This document shows, piece after piece, positions 1 to 8,569 of a stretch of 64,000 nt of DNA (position 1 is the stretch's first letter; each line of letters opens with the position of its first letter). A program made the translations under genes and the position numbers. The stretch is from Salinibacterium sp. (GTDB taxonomy: Bacteria > Actinomycetota > Actinomycetes > Actinomycetales > Microbacteriaceae). The stretch lies in the NCBI GenBank assembly GCA_015234465.1, contig JADGNA010000016.1, forward strand, positions 1 through 64,000, in the 5' to 3' direction. Under the pieces are notes generated by a model, which saw only the letters and a program-made list of their open reading frames with translations, was not told the origin of the DNA and made no database searches.

Positions 1-268
1 TGATGTACATGACGATGTCGCGGTCGGGGTCCTGGCTCTCGAGCACGAGGAGCTGCGCCATGATGTCATCGGCCGAGGCGTCGTCGATCTGCACGCCGAG
101 GAAGATGATGCGGTCCTCGAAGAGCTTGGCGTAGGGGTCCTGGCGCTTGTAGCCGTAGGCGGTGCGCTCCTCGAAGGTGGGGAGGATGTAGCGCGACTCA
201 GCCGGGCGAGCCATGCCACCGGGTGCATTGAGCATTGATGCGTGTCCTGTCGGTGTCGTGAATTCCAT
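1..268 (-). CDS. clpP2: ATP-dependent Clp protease proteolytic subunit ClpP2 (N-terminal part, cut by window edge)
   Basis: This is the N-terminal 89 codons of a ClpP serine-protease subunit; the catalytic Ser/His/Asp lie beyond the window. The translation starts MEFTTPTGHASMLNAPGG and continues through RYILPTFEERTAYG, then the typical LFEDRIIFLGVQIDD and QDPDRDIVMYI segments. The ATG at 268 is preceded by AGGGGG at good spacing. It follows clpP1 by 10 nt, so the two are cotranscribed. Tandem ClpP1P2 forming a mixed tetradecamer is known for actinobacteria. The long N-terminal extension before the RYI segment fits the ClpP2-type paralogue. Identification as ClpP is firm; the number is by analogy. 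Confidence 0.93.
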   Translation of the reverse strand, partial: MEFTTPTGHASMLNAPGGMARPAESRYILPTFEERTAYGYKRQDPYAKLFEDRIIFLGVQIDDASADDIMAQLLVLESQDPDRDIVMYI

Positions 269-278
269 GGTGCGCCCC

Positions 279-890
279 CTATTCCTTCGACTCGGCGATG
301 GACGCCTCGACGTCCGTGCCGCCGCCGCCCGCGACATCCGACGCGAATTCGCGCAGGTGGTCGACGAAGCCGTACTCGAGGGCCTCCTGGGCGGTGAACC
401 AGTTGTCGCGGTCGCCATCCTTGAGGATCTGCTCGATCGACTTGCCGGTCTGCTCGGCCGTCAGCTCGGCCATGCGCTTCTTCATGTCGAGGATGACCTT
501 GGCCTGCGTCTGGATGTCAGCCGCCGTGCCGCCGAATCCACCGGAGGGCTGGTGAAGCAGCACGCGGGCGTTGGGCGTGATGTACCGCTTGCCCTTCGTG
601 CCGGAGGAGAGCAGGAACTGCCCCATCGAGGCGGCGAGGCCGATGCCCACCGTGACGATGTCGTTCGGCACGAACTTCATGGTGTCGTAGATCGCCATGC
701 CGGCCGTGATCGAGCCGCCGGGCGAGTTGATGTAGAGGTAGATGTCGCGCTTCGGGTCCTCTGCCGCGAGGAGGAGGATCTTTGCACAGATCTCGTTCGC
801 GTTGTCGTCGCGCACCTCTGACCCGAGCCAGACGATGCGGTCCTTGAGGAGTTGGTCGAAAACACTGCTGACCAGTGCCGGTTGGGCCAT
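279..890 (-). CDS. clpP1: ATP-dependent Clp protease proteolytic subunit ClpP1
   Basis: This is a complete ClpP (203 aa, usual length). It is the cytoplasmic serine peptidase core that degrades substrates fed by ClpX/ClpC. The catalytic triad can be read directly: Ser88 in [11 protein letters not shown], His113 in LLHQPSGG, and Asp162 in GDRDNWFTA. The INSPGGS oxyanion-region motif is at 54-60. Start ATG at 890 has GGAG 8 nt upstream. It is first in a two-gene operon with clpP2. I looked for a ClgR-type dyad in the 91 bp upstream and saw none that convinces. ClpS, the adaptor of this machine, is encoded at 49833-50117. Confidence 0.96.
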   Translation of the reverse strand: MAQPALVSSVFDQLLKDRIVWLGSEVRDDNANEICAKILLLAAEDPKRDIYLYINSPGGSITAGMAIYDTMKFVPNDIVTVGIGLAASMGQFLLSSGTKGKRYITPNARVLLHQPSGGFGGTAADIQTQAKVILDMKKRMAELTAEQTGKSIEQILKDGDRDNWFTAQEALEYGFVDHLREFASDVAGGGGTDVEASIAESKE

Positions 891-981
891 TGGCTACGCT
901 CCATTCCAGTTATCGCGTATGTCGAATCTACCGTTAGGCAAGCCGCCTCCCGGGCCGCGTTCGCTGTCGGCAGATCGCGCG

Positions 982-2181
982 TCAGAATGTCGCGTCGAGG
1001 GCGGAGCGCAGGTCGTCGATGAGGTCGTCGGCGTCCTCCAGCCCGATCGAGAGCCTCAGGTGCCCGTAGCGGCGGAACTCCTCCGGGTAGTGGGCAACGC
1101 GCGGACCTGAGGTGCCGACGTGCACGATGAGCGATTCGTCGTGCCCGAGTGACACCGCGGAAGTGATCACGCGCAGCTGGGAGACGAAGCGGTTCTGCGT
1201 GTCGGCATCGCCGTCGACAGCGAAGGCCATGACACCTCCGAATCCGTGCGGCAGCACGCGCCGCGCCAGCTCGTGCTGCGGATGCGAGCTGAGGCCCGGG
1301 TAGTACGTGTACGCCACGCGAGGGTCGGCCTCGAGGAACTCCGCGACGCGAAGGGCGGATGCGACGTGCTGGCGGATGCGCAGGGGCAGCGTCACCGAAC
1401 CCCGCGTGATGAGCCAGGCGTTGAAGGGGCTGATGACTCCCCCGACATCGACCATGGCATCCGCCTTGATGCGGCCGATGAGTTCGGCGGAGCCCGCGAC
1501 GGAACCGCCCATCGCGTCGCCGTGCCCGTTGATGTACTTCGTGAGCGAGTGCACGACGAGGTCGGCACCGTCATCCAGCGGCAGTGAGAGCGGTGGTGGC
1601 GTGAAGGTCGAGTCGACGCTGAGGAGAGCGCCGGCGTCGTGTGCGAGGTCGGCGAGGGCCGCGACATCCGCCAGTCGTGTCGTGGGGTTTGCGATCGTCT
1701 CCGTGTGGATCAGCTTGGTGTTCGGCCGGATGGCGGCGCGCACCGCCTCGAGGTCGGAGGTGTCGACGAAGCTCGCCTCGATGCCGTACTTCTCTGGGAG
1801 CAACTCGTCGAAGAGCCGAAAGCTGGCCTCGTAGGTCTGGTCGGCGATGATCGCGTGGTCGCCCGTGCGCAGCAGGGTGAAGAACACCGCGTGGAGGGCG
1901 GCGACCCCGCTCGCGAGCACCACCGAATCCTCGGCATGGTCGAGGAGCGCAAGCTTCTGCTGGAGTAGCTTCTGGTTCGCGGCACCGTTGCGGGTGTAGA
2001 TGGTCGCCTCTGCGGACGACCAGCTGATCGAGCTGGGGTCCTCGGGCAGCGCATAGGAGTTCGCCATGACGATGGGCGTGCGCACCGCACCCGTGCCCGC
2101 GTCGACCGTATTGCCGGCGTGCACCGCCTGGCTGAGGTCGCGGAGGGTTGATGGCTCGTGTTTGTCAGGGCGTCGCGTCAT
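982..2181 (-). CDS. Cys/Met-metabolism PLP-dependent enzyme (cystathionine gamma-synthase/lyase family)
   Basis: This 399-aa fold-type I PLP enzyme belongs to the trans-sulfuration family, which makes or cleaves C-S bonds of cystathionine, homocysteine or related amino acids in the cytoplasm. The family signature SLTKYINGHGDAMGG places the Schiff-base lysine at K215. SVDSTFTPP carries the cofactor-binding Asp190, and the substrate-side YTRNG motif is at 62-66. Length is normal. No met or cys genes flank it, so synthase, lyase or sulfhydrylase activity cannot be separated from sequence alone. Start ATG at 2181. It is transcribed in the same direction as the neighbouring trigger factor but is separated from it by a hairpin. 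Confidence 0.85.
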   Translation of the reverse strand: MTRRPDKHEPSTLRDLSQAVHAGNTVDAGTGAVRTPIVMANSYALPEDPSSISWSSAEATIYTRNGAANQKLLQQKLALLDHAEDSVVLASGVAALHAVFFTLLRTGDHAIIADQTYEASFRLFDELLPEKYGIEASFVDTSDLEAVRAAIRPNTKLIHTETIANPTTRLADVAALADLAHDAGALLSVDSTFTPPPLSLPLDDGADLVVHSLTKYINGHGDAMGGSVAGSAELIGRIKADAMVDVGGVISPFNAWLITRGSVTLPLRIRQHVASALRVAEFLEADPRVAYTYYPGLSSHPQHELARRVLPHGFGGVMAFAVDGDADTQNRFVSQLRVITSAVSLGHDESLIVHVGTSGPRVAHYPEEFRRYGHLRLSIGLEDADDLIDDLRSALDATF

Positions 2182-2225
2182 CCCAACAAACTACGTGGCG
2201 AATCGCGGCCTCGCTCGGAATATGA

Positions 2226-2259
2226 CGAGGGCCCGCGCGATCACTCGCACGGGCCCTCG
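2226..2259 (-). terminator. GC-rich hairpin terminator after tig
   Basis: A perfect 10-bp stem (left arm 2226-2235, right arm 2250-2259, core GAGGGCCCG) closes a 14-nt loop. It sits 18 nt after the trigger factor stop and before the PLP-enzyme gene. No long T-run follows, which is common for actinobacterial terminators. Confidence 0.7.
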
Positions 2260-2276
2260 GGTCAAACTGTTCGCGA

Positions 2277-3656
2277 TCAGGCGTGGTTGTGCCCGTAGTG
2301 CTCGTGACCCGGCTCGCGGCCGTGGCTGTCGGCGCCACCCTCAGGCATCGCGGGGAACTCGACGTCGTCGCCCGCGTCATCGATGCCAGCGGTGAAGGCC
2401 GAGAGGTCGACCTCGGCACCGTTGCTGTCGACGACCTTCGCCTTGGCGAGGACCTTGGCGAGAGCCTTGCCGCGCGCGACCTCACCGATCATGCCGGGGA
2501 TCTGGCCATTCTGGTCGAGGATCTGGATGAACTCGCCCGGCTCCATGTTGTACTGGGCGGCACCCTGGATGAGGTACTGCGTCAGCTCGTTCTGGCCGAC
2601 CTTGACCTCTTCGGCCTCGACGACCGCGTCGAGCAGGATCTGGGTGCGGAACGTCTTCTCGCTCGACTCCTTGACCTCTGCGCGGTGCTCGTCGTCCTCC
2701 AGGCGGTTCTCGTTCTCGAGGTGACGGTGCACCTCGTCTTCGACGAGCTTCTCGGGGACGGGGATCTCAACCTGCTCGAGGAGCTTGTCGACGATCTGGT
2801 CACGAGCCTGCGTGCCCTGGCCCATTGCCTTGCGCTTGCCGAGCTGCTCGCGCAGGTCTGCCTTGAGCTCGTCGATCGTGTCGAACTGGCTCGCGATCTG
2901 CGCGAAGTCATCGTCGGCCGCGGGAAGCTCGCGCTCCTTGACAGCGTTGAGCGTCACGGTGATGAGCGCGTTCTGGCCGGCGTTGTCGCCGCCGAGCAGC
3001 GGTGCCTCGAAGGTCGTGGTCTCGCCAGCGGTGAGCGTGTCGAGGGCCTCATCGATGCCCTCGATGAGCTCGCCCGAGCCGACCTCATAGGAGATGCCCT
3101 TGGCGGTGTCCACCTCATTGCCATCGATCGTGGCCACGAGGTCGATCTGGGCGAAGTCGCCCGTCTTGGCGGGGCGCTCGACCGTCACGAGCGTGCCGAA
3201 GCGAGCGAGCAGGCCGTTCAGCTCCTCCTCGACCTCCTCATCGGTGACCTCGACGGCGTCAACCGTGAGCTCGAGCCCTTCGAGGTTCGGCAGCGTGAAC
3301 TCGGGGCGCACGTCGACCTCGACGGTGACCTCGAGGTCGCCGGAGAAGTCCTTCAGCTCGGGAAGCGCCGTGACATCCGCCTCGGGACGACCGAGGGGAC
3401 GCAGCGAGTGCTCCTCGGCAGCGGTGCGGTAGAAACCGTCGAGACCCTCGTTGACCGCCTGGTTGAGCACCTCGGCGCGGCCGACGCGCTGGTCGATGAT
3501 CGCCGGGGGAACCTTGCCCTTGCGGAAGCCCGGGATGCTGATCTGCTCCGCGATGGCCTTGTACGCCTTGTCGATGCTTGGCTTGAGGTCTTCGGGGCTG
3601 ATCGAGATGACGAGCTTCGCGCGCGTCGGGTTCAGCTTCTCCAGCGTGGTCTTCAC
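2277..3656 (-). CDS. tig: trigger factor (ribosome-associated chaperone, peptidyl-prolyl isomerase)
   Basis: Trigger factor binds at the ribosomal exit tunnel and shields nascent chains. The N-terminal ribosome-binding domain (about 1-110) contains the signature [14 protein letters not shown] at 43-56. An FKBP-type PPIase domain follows (about 155-245, with [14 protein letters not shown]), then the helical C-terminal domain. At 459 aa it is of usual length. The C-terminus ends in a histidine-rich tail ([10 protein letters not shown]), seen in many actinobacterial trigger factors. The ATG at 3656 follows a good AGGAGAAAG ribosome site. It lies just downstream of tRNA-Pro on the same strand. 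Confidence 0.97.
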   Translation of the reverse strand: MKTTLEKLNPTRAKLVISISPEDLKPSIDKAYKAIAEQISIPGFRKGKVPPAIIDQRVGRAEVLNQAVNEGLDGFYRTAAEEHSLRPLGRPEADVTALPELKDFSGDLEVTVEVDVRPEFTLPNLEGLELTVDAVEVTDEEVEEELNGLLARFGTLVTVERPAKTGDFAQIDLVATIDGNEVDTAKGISYEVGSGELIEGIDEALDTLTAGETTTFEAPLLGGDNAGQNALITVTLNAVKERELPAADDDFAQIASQFDTIDELKADLREQLGKRKAMGQGTQARDQIVDKLLEQVEIPVPEKLVEDEVHRHLENENRLEDDEHRAEVKESSEKTFRTQILLDAVVEAEEVKVGQNELTQYLIQGAAQYNMEPGEFIQILDQNGQIPGMIGEVARGKALAKVLAKAKVVDSNGAEVDLSAFTAGIDDAGDDVEFPAMPEGGADSHGREPGHEHYGHNHA

Positions 3657-3710
3657 GTTGCTGCTTTCTCCTGGGTGTTCGTTGTCGACGAGTGGAAACT
3701 GGGAAATGTG

Positions 3711-3784
3711 TCGGGGCGACAGGATTTGAACCTGCGACCTCTCGGTCCCAAACCGAGCGCTCTACCAACCTGAGCTACGCCCCG
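3711..3784 (-). tRNA. tRNA-Pro (anticodon UGG)
   Basis: The minus strand folds as a full cloverleaf. The acceptor CGGGGCG (3784-3778) pairs with CGCCCCG (3718-3712), with discriminator A from 3711. The D-arm is GCTCAGGTTGGTAGAGC, the anticodon arm CTCGGTTTGGGACCGAG has loop anticodon TGG, and the T-arm is GCAGGTTCAAATCCTGT. CCA is not encoded. Confidence 0.96.
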
Positions 3785-3916
3785 GGATAATGCCGGTATC
3801 CCATAAAAGGGCCTCGGCAAGTCTAGCCGACGGTGTCCCGGCCGACGCACAGCGGCACAAATGCGCCGACGCGGATGTATTAGTATTGCTGGGCGCACCC
3901 GGATTCCGGGGGCTGC

Positions 3917-3990
3917 GGGGATGTAGCTCAATGGTAGAGCCTCAGTCTTCCAAACTGATTACGCGGGTTCGATTCCCGTCATCCCCTCCA
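3917..3990 (+). tRNA. tRNA-Gly (anticodon UCC)
   Basis: The acceptor GGGGATG (3917-3923) pairs with CATCCCC (3980-3986), followed by discriminator T and encoded CCA (3988-3990). The anticodon loop CTTCCAA gives UCC, and the T-arm is CGGGTTCGATTCCCG. A TATTAGTAT -10-like sequence lies about 35 bp upstream. The 3' part of this gene overlaps, antisense, the end of the glycosyltransferase reading frame at 3942-4850. Confidence 0.95.
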
Positions 3991-4850
3991 ACAACGCGGT
4001 GGGTCGCCTGCGTGTCGACTCCTTTCGCAGCGGCTCGCCATCCTCGCCCGTCACGTTCGACGAGCCCGAGACGCTCGAAGCCTTCGAACCAGCCCTCCAT
4101 GGGCCAGTCGCCCCAGCGCGCGGCGTAGATCGCCCCGTTGCGGAGGATGTCATCGAGGTGGCGCACGGGCGGGGATTCCACCGTGTGGTGCTGATGGTAG
4201 GCGCGCGCTGAGCCGAGCCACGCGATCTCGATTCCGCGATCGCCGGCGACCTGCGCGAAGTCGGTGTCCTCTCCCCCGTAGCCCACGTAGTCGGCATGGA
4301 AGCCTCCGAGCCGATGCCAGGTGTGTCGTGTCACCGCGAACGACAGCGACCAGAACAGGCGGTGGTCGCCACCCCGCTCGACCGCGCCCGGCGCGGGTGC
4401 GGGGCGTGCCGGATGCGGCGACGCCATCGCGTCCAGCTCATCAAGGCGGTATCCACCGGGCGGAGCGGGGGGAAGGTATGCAACCGGCCCGCACAGGAGG
4501 TCGTTGCGCGTCTCGCGGGTGAGAGCCGCCGTGAGATACGCCGACATGAGCTCGGGGCCAGGGATGCAGTCCACGTCGAGGAACACGACGACGTCGGCCC
4601 CACCGGCGATGGCGACCTCGGCGCCCAGGTTGCGCGCGGCCGCGAGGGGAAGCCCGAGCGGGTCGCGGGCGATGGGCACAACATGCGGTGCCGGTGCGCC
4701 ACCAGGACTCCAGTGCAACAGTTCGGGATCGTCCATCGCGACCACGACGTGGTCATCGGGAAGACGATCGCTCGCCGCGATGCCGCGGTGCTGCATCCCG
4801 AGGTGGTCGTGGCGCCCATGGGCGATCGTCACGACGGCGAGGCGCGTCAC
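3942..4850 (-). CDS. GT2-fold glycosyltransferase whose 3' end runs through tRNA-Gly
   Basis: This 302-aa GT-A glycosyltransferase would transfer a sugar from a nucleotide sugar in the cytoplasm. The N-terminal Rossmann-like part begins MTRLAVVTIAHGRHDHL. The metal-binding DxD is in VVFLDVDCIPG (about 88-98), and the acceptor-side GGEDTDF motif, typical of the galactosyltransferase C-domain, is near 197. The GTG start overlaps the previous gene by 4 nt (GTGA), so it is the last of a four-gene operon. Odd point: the frame does not stop before tRNA-Gly, and the last 16 codons (ending GNRTRVISLED) are read from the antisense of that tRNA. The real protein may end in a non-homologous tail. Confidence 0.85.
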   Translation of the reverse strand: MTRLAVVTIAHGRHDHLGMQHRGIAASDRLPDDHVVVAMDDPELLHWSPGGAPAPHVVPIARDPLGLPLAAARNLGAEVAIAGGADVVVFLDVDCIPGPELMSAYLTAALTRETRNDLLCGPVAYLPPAPPGGYRLDELDAMASPHPARPAPAPGAVERGGDHRLFWSLSFAVTRHTWHRLGGFHADYVGYGGEDTDFAQVAGDRGIEIAWLGSARAYHQHHTVESPPVRHLDDILRNGAIYAARWGDWPMEGWFEGFERLGLVERDGRGWRAAAKGVDTQATHRVVGGDDGNRTRVISLED

Positions 4851-5836
4851 GTTCCCAGTCCCGCAACGGAGCGGATGACCTCAGCCGCGCGAGACGCACC
4901 CGAGCCGTCGTTCCATTCGCGCCAGAGTGCGCCGTCGAGCCGCTGGGTCGTCGTGAGGAGTTCGCTCCAGCCTGTGCTCGGGAACTCCCGGATGACGGCG
5001 GCGGGCCATTCATCGCGAGCGAGCACGCGTGCCGTGGCCGCCTGCTCGTCATGGGGTCGCCGCTGCGGCAGGATCACGGCGGGTCGGCGGGCCGCCGCGA
5101 CATCCGCCACCGAGTTCTGGCCGGCGTGGGTCACGACGACGCTCGCTCGGCAGATGAGCTCCCACGGGTCATCGACCCACACTCCCCCCTCGCCACCCAC
5201 GACCTGCCAGCGCCAATGCGGGGTCTCGCGCTGGGCCGCCTCGAGCGCGGACACATCGACGGAGTCGCCGCCCCGACCGAGGAGCACGAGCACGCGCCTC
5301 TGATCCGGCTCTCCAGCGATCGACCGGCCGGCGAACCTGGAGATCGCACCGACGGGCGCCACCTTGGCCTCGGCCGAGGCTTCGGAACTGAAGATGCCCT
5401 TCGCGCTCGCCGGCCAGGCGCCGAGCAGGGCGGATGATGCGGCGTACCCGAGCGCGTGAGGAACGTCGCCGCGCTTCCCCGGCATTGCGACCGTCACGAT
5501 CGGCACGCCGTGCAAGCGGCAGAGCAGCGCCACCTCGACCGAGACATCGACGACGACGGCCCGCGGATGCGACCGTCCGATCCATTCCGATATGGCGGCC
5601 ATGCGCCCCGCGAGCCCGGCATCGTGCAGCGGCGCCCAGTGCAGCACGCCACCGGCGGTCGCTCCGACCGGGTTGCGAGCCTCGTCGTCCCGCGCGAGCT
5701 GCACCCACTCGCCTCGCCACTCGTCAGGGCGCTCCAGCGACGACAGCCCCGTGACGGGCTCAGCCAGCGCGGCCGAGATCGCGAGGGCGCGGTGCAGGTG
5801 GCCGCGACCCTGATGGTGGATGTAGTAGCCGATCAT
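4847..5836 (-). CDS. MurG/GT28-like glycosyltransferase (GT-B fold)
   Basis: This 329-aa protein looks like a GT-B glycosyltransferase of the UDP-sugar/MurG type. The N-terminus MIGYYIHHQGRGHLHRALAI has the HxxGRGH motif seen in family 28 enzymes. The C-terminal nucleotide-sugar half has VLLGRGGDSVD, then VVVTHAGQNSVADVAAARRP and ILPQRRPHDEQ, the usual donor-binding signature. I place the start at the ATG at 5836 because it overlaps the upstream gene by ATGA and begins the conserved domain; longer in-frame extensions read as noise. It is third of four in the operon. The glycan product is unknown. Confidence 0.85.
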   Translation of the reverse strand: MIGYYIHHQGRGHLHRALAISAALAEPVTGLSSLERPDEWRGEWVQLARDDEARNPVGATAGGVLHWAPLHDAGLAGRMAAISEWIGRSHPRAVVVDVSVEVALLCRLHGVPIVTVAMPGKRGDVPHALGYAASSALLGAWPASAKGIFSSEASAEAKVAPVGAISRFAGRSIAGEPDQRRVLVLLGRGGDSVDVSALEAAQRETPHWRWQVVGGEGGVWVDDPWELICRASVVVTHAGQNSVADVAAARRPAVILPQRRPHDEQAATARVLARDEWPAAVIREFPSTGWSELLTTTQRLDGALWREWNDGSGASRAAEVIRSVAGLGT

Positions 5837-6909
5837 GCCGCGGCGACACGGGCGGAGTTGCGGTAGATCTCCTCGTACTCGTCGACCATGCGCGTCATCG
5901 AGCAGAAGTCCTCGGCGCGTCGGCGCGCATCCGCCCGGCTGAGGCCGGTTGCGGCGACCATCGCGTGAGCGAGCGAGTCGACGTCGCCCGGGCTCGCAAG
6001 GCATCCGCTCGACTCATCGATGATCTCGGAGATCGCGCCACGGTCGAAGGCCGCGACGGGGGTTCCGCAGGCGAGCGCTTCGGCAACGACGAGACCGTAG
6101 GGCTCGTCCCACTCCGGCGTCGCAACCGCGACCGACGCGGCCCCGATGGCGGAGGCGAGCGCATCGTGGCGCAGGTGACCCAGGTACCGGATGCGCCCGC
6201 CGAGCAGCGGCTCGACCTCGCGCGCGAAATAGTCGGGGTCCGAGAGCGGCCCGACGATATCGAGGGCGAGCCCGGCCTTGTTCGCTGCCGCTGCGGCAAG
6301 GTGCGGCGCCTTCTCCGGCACGAGCCGGCCGAACCAGATGGCGGCGCCCCCGCCCGGTCCAGGAGCCCAGCGCGTGAGGTCGACGCCGTTGTGGACGACG
6401 GTCGCCTCCGCCACATGTGACCACTGCCTGGCGGTGTGGGCACTGACCGCAGTGAACGACGCGTCACCCCGCGCGAAGGCCGCTGCCGACTCCAACCACG
6501 GGGTGGGCGGCGTGTGGAGCGTCGTGACGATCGGGCATCCGGCGAACTCCGCAAGCGCGACCGGGAGGTGATGCAGGCTGTTGTTGTGCACGACGTCGAA
6601 GGGGCCGAACTCTCCCCTGCCGAGCCTGAGCATGAGCCCGAGGTAGGCGTGGTGCTCCCTCATCCAGGCATCCGGCATGGCGTTCGCATCCCGGCGCGCC
6701 ACCTCGCTCGGTGTGAACGTCTCGACATCGAGGACCCGCACATTGAGGGAATCGTCGGACCCGGGCGCCGCGAACATGCAGACCTCGTGGCCGCGGGCGA
6801 TCAGTTCGCGCGCCAGGAGGTGGGTGTGGGCTTCGAGGCCGCCCGCGAAGGGCTCCGCGACGGGAAAGCGGCTCGACGCGACGAGGCACACCCGAAGGGC
6901 TGCGCTCAT
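5833..6909 (-). CDS. GT4-family glycosyltransferase
   Basis: This 358-aa GT-B retaining glycosyltransferase is of family 4. The N-terminal acceptor half starts MSAALRVCLVASSRFPV and contains GGLEAHTHLLARELIARGHEV. The C-terminal donor half has FGRLVPEKAPHLAAAAA, YLGHLRHDALA and the GT4 hallmark VATPEWDEPYGLVVAEALACGTPVAA, where the E-x7-E glutamates sit. The ATG at 6909 overlaps the upstream stop by 4 nt, and its own stop overlaps the next start by 4 nt. It is second in the operon. The probable role is adding a hexose to a cell-surface or secreted glycan, but nothing here names the acceptor. Confidence 0.88.
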   Translation of the reverse strand: MSAALRVCLVASSRFPVAEPFAGGLEAHTHLLARELIARGHEVCMFAAPGSDDSLNVRVLDVETFTPSEVARRDANAMPDAWMREHHAYLGLMLRLGRGEFGPFDVVHNNSLHHLPVALAEFAGCPIVTTLHTPPTPWLESAAAFARGDASFTAVSAHTARQWSHVAEATVVHNGVDLTRWAPGPGGGAAIWFGRLVPEKAPHLAAAAANKAGLALDIVGPLSDPDYFAREVEPLLGGRIRYLGHLRHDALASAIGAASVAVATPEWDEPYGLVVAEALACGTPVAAFDRGAISEIIDESSGCLASPGDVDSLAHAMVAATGLSRADARRRAEDFCSMTRMVDEYEEIYRNSARVAAA

Positions 6910-8039
6910 GAGAGGAGCTCCGAGTAGTTGCGCGCATGCTCCCGCGCCAGCATGGCCCGCTGCTCCCGCCTCGCATCCAGCGGCGCGCTGAAGTCGGGGC
7001 GGTCGGCGTAGACGAGGCGGATCGCCGCCGCCAGCGACTCGCCATCAAGGCCGGCGTGGTCATGCCCGTAGCTCAGCACCGGCCCCTGGTCGGCGTAGTA
7101 GCCACACGTCGGCGCGACCACTGTCGTGCCCAGGTCGCGGCAGGCCTCGAGCCAGCCGGAGTGCGTGCCGTGGCGATAGGGCAGCACGCTCACGTCGAGT
7201 GACGCGAGGTATTGCCAGAGCGCGTCGTCGGAGAAGTAGTCGTGGATGCGAAGGTCGATCCGTCCCGCATCCGCTTCTGCACGGAGGAACTCTGCGAGCT
7301 CCCTCGAGTATCGCGCTCCGTCGGGTTCGAGCACGTCACGGTGGCCGTCGACCTGCAGCACGGCGGCGTCGAGTTGGGCGATCGTGGCGGACAGCGTCGT
7401 GATGACCGGAAGCGGGTCCATCCCCGCCCGCAGGCTCTTGACGTGCACGCCGACCCTGAACTCGTCTTTGCGGACGGGCTTCTCCGCGCGCAGCCGTGCC
7501 GCCGTGCCGAGGTCGACCACGTGCGGATGCGGCAGCACGTGGGCCGTGCGCCCCCAGCGGGTCTCGATCTCCCGGGCCGCGCCCTCCGTGAGGGTGATCA
7601 GGGCATCCGCTGCTGGGATGAGCACGTCGAGTTGCGCGTCATGCTCCGTGGTCGTCTCGTGGTGCGGATTGCGAAGGTCATGCACCGTATAGACGAGCGG
7701 GATGCCCCTGCGGCGCAGTTCGCCGACGAGCTCGCGAAGGGCCGCCGGCGAGCGTGAGTCGAAGCCGAAGTGCACGTGGAAGATGTCAACGTCCTCGGCG
7801 TCACGCACCCAGGCGGGATCGAGCATGACGGGAGGCCACCACGTCGAGACCGTTGATCTGCGCGGATCAGAGGGATCCGGATCTGGCAGCCTCGTCACGA
7901 CCGGCGCCCCGGCACCCTGGCCCACCTCCGGCGCGATGTGCCTGACGTAGACGTGGTTCGCCGGAACCGAGGCCACCCGGATTGCGCGCTTCGACCGCTC
8001 CCGGGTCGAGACTGCGGTGGCGTCGAGCGTGGGCTGCAT
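6906..8039 (-). CDS. glycosyltransferase-like protein, first gene of the four-gene operon
   Basis: This 377-aa protein has a GT-B layout but weaker motifs than its partner. VDIFHVHFGF (about 84-93) and YTVHDLRNPHHE (about 117-128) are typical of the GT4 N-domain. VGVHVKSLRAG and the later VSVLPYRHGTHSGWLEACRDLGTTVVAP correspond to the GT4 donor region, with the usual E-x7-E partly altered (H/S before GW, E in LEACRD). An ATG at 8039 is preceded by GAGAGGAA, so this is the promoter-proximal gene. It may be a glycosyltransferase or a degenerate partner subunit. No specific substrate can be named. Confidence 0.75.
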   Translation of the reverse strand: MQPTLDATAVSTRERSKRAIRVASVPANHVYVRHIAPEVGQGAGAPVVTRLPDPDPSDPRRSTVSTWWPPVMLDPAWVRDAEDVDIFHVHFGFDSRSPAALRELVGELRRRGIPLVYTVHDLRNPHHETTTEHDAQLDVLIPAADALITLTEGAAREIETRWGRTAHVLPHPHVVDLGTAARLRAEKPVRKDEFRVGVHVKSLRAGMDPLPVITTLSATIAQLDAAVLQVDGHRDVLEPDGARYSRELAEFLRAEADAGRIDLRIHDYFSDDALWQYLASLDVSVLPYRHGTHSGWLEACRDLGTTVVAPTCGYYADQGPVLSYGHDHAGLDGESLAAAIRLVYADRPDFSAPLDARREQRAMLAREHARNYSELLS

Positions 8040-8180
8040 TCAGGCATTCCTCTCCGGCAGCCCGGCGGCGTGCCGGTCACAGGCGACCACAGCTTGCTCA
8101 AAGGTGGCTGCGAGCGGAAGTCACGGAATCGTGGCCCCCGTCCGCGGGCCAAAATGTACCCCGCCGTATATTGCAATGTC

Positions 8181-8194
8181 CCCCCTACTGGGGG
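8181..8194. promoter_or_regulatory. C5-TACT-G5 dyad in divergent promoter region
   Basis: A perfect CCCCC-N4-GGGGG inverted repeat lies in the 228-bp gap between the glycosyltransferase operon (minus) and the DUF2510 gene (plus), 74 nt before the latter. The same dyad with nearly the same spacer occurs at 57897-57910. It could be an operator for a shared regulator; this is inference. The rest of the gap shows nothing I can name. Confidence 0.35.
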
Positions 8195-8267
8195 CTAGCA
8201 TCGAGCTACCCCACCCGAGCTCGGCAAGGCCCCGAACCTGCCGAGCAATGCACTCAGGAGTCACCCG

Positions 8268-8456
8268 ATGTCTTCTACCGCAACATTCGACAGCGCCGTC
8301 ACCTCGACTGCCCCCGCTGGCTGGTACCACGACCCGCTCGGCCTCCCCCAGGTCCGCTGGTGGAACGGCCTCATGTGGACCAATGAGGTGCAGCCTCCCC
8401 GCCCGGAGATCCAGGTCTCCTCGGCCTACCGCACCCCGCTCGTGGGGCGCCCCTAG
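8268..8456 (+). CDS. DUF2510 miniprotein
   Basis: This 62-aa protein is built around one DUF2510 motif: PAGWYHDPLGLPQVRWWNGLMWT at 16-38 (Gly-Trp-Tyr, then Arg-Trp-Trp-x-Gly, then Trp-Thr). DUF2510 is a short tryptophan-rich domain of actinobacteria, usually attached to membrane segments; its biochemical role is not established. There is no transmembrane segment here, so it would be cytosolic. ATG at 8268 follows AGGAG at proper spacing. It is transcribed toward the large membrane protein that starts 113 bp later, which suggests but does not prove a link. Confidence 0.85.
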   Translation: MSSTATFDSAVTSTAPAGWYHDPLGLPQVRWWNGLMWTNEVQPPRPEIQVSSAYRTPLVGRP

Positions 8457-8569
8457 CGCCGCCTCTCCACCGCACGGGCTACACGACGTTCTCCACATTC
8501 GCGAGCGGAATCGCCGCCGTGACCTTTCCCCGCCACTAGGGTCAGACCAGTTGACGCGGAAGGCATCAG

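Noticed and set aside
891-981. ClgR operator upstream of clpP1
   Set aside because: No dyad resembling the known ClgR site can be seen in these 91 bp.
2283-3773. 496-codon open frame on the plus strand
   Set aside because: Antisense of tig and of tRNA-Pro, with Leu/Asp/Arg-biased composition typical of shadow frames.
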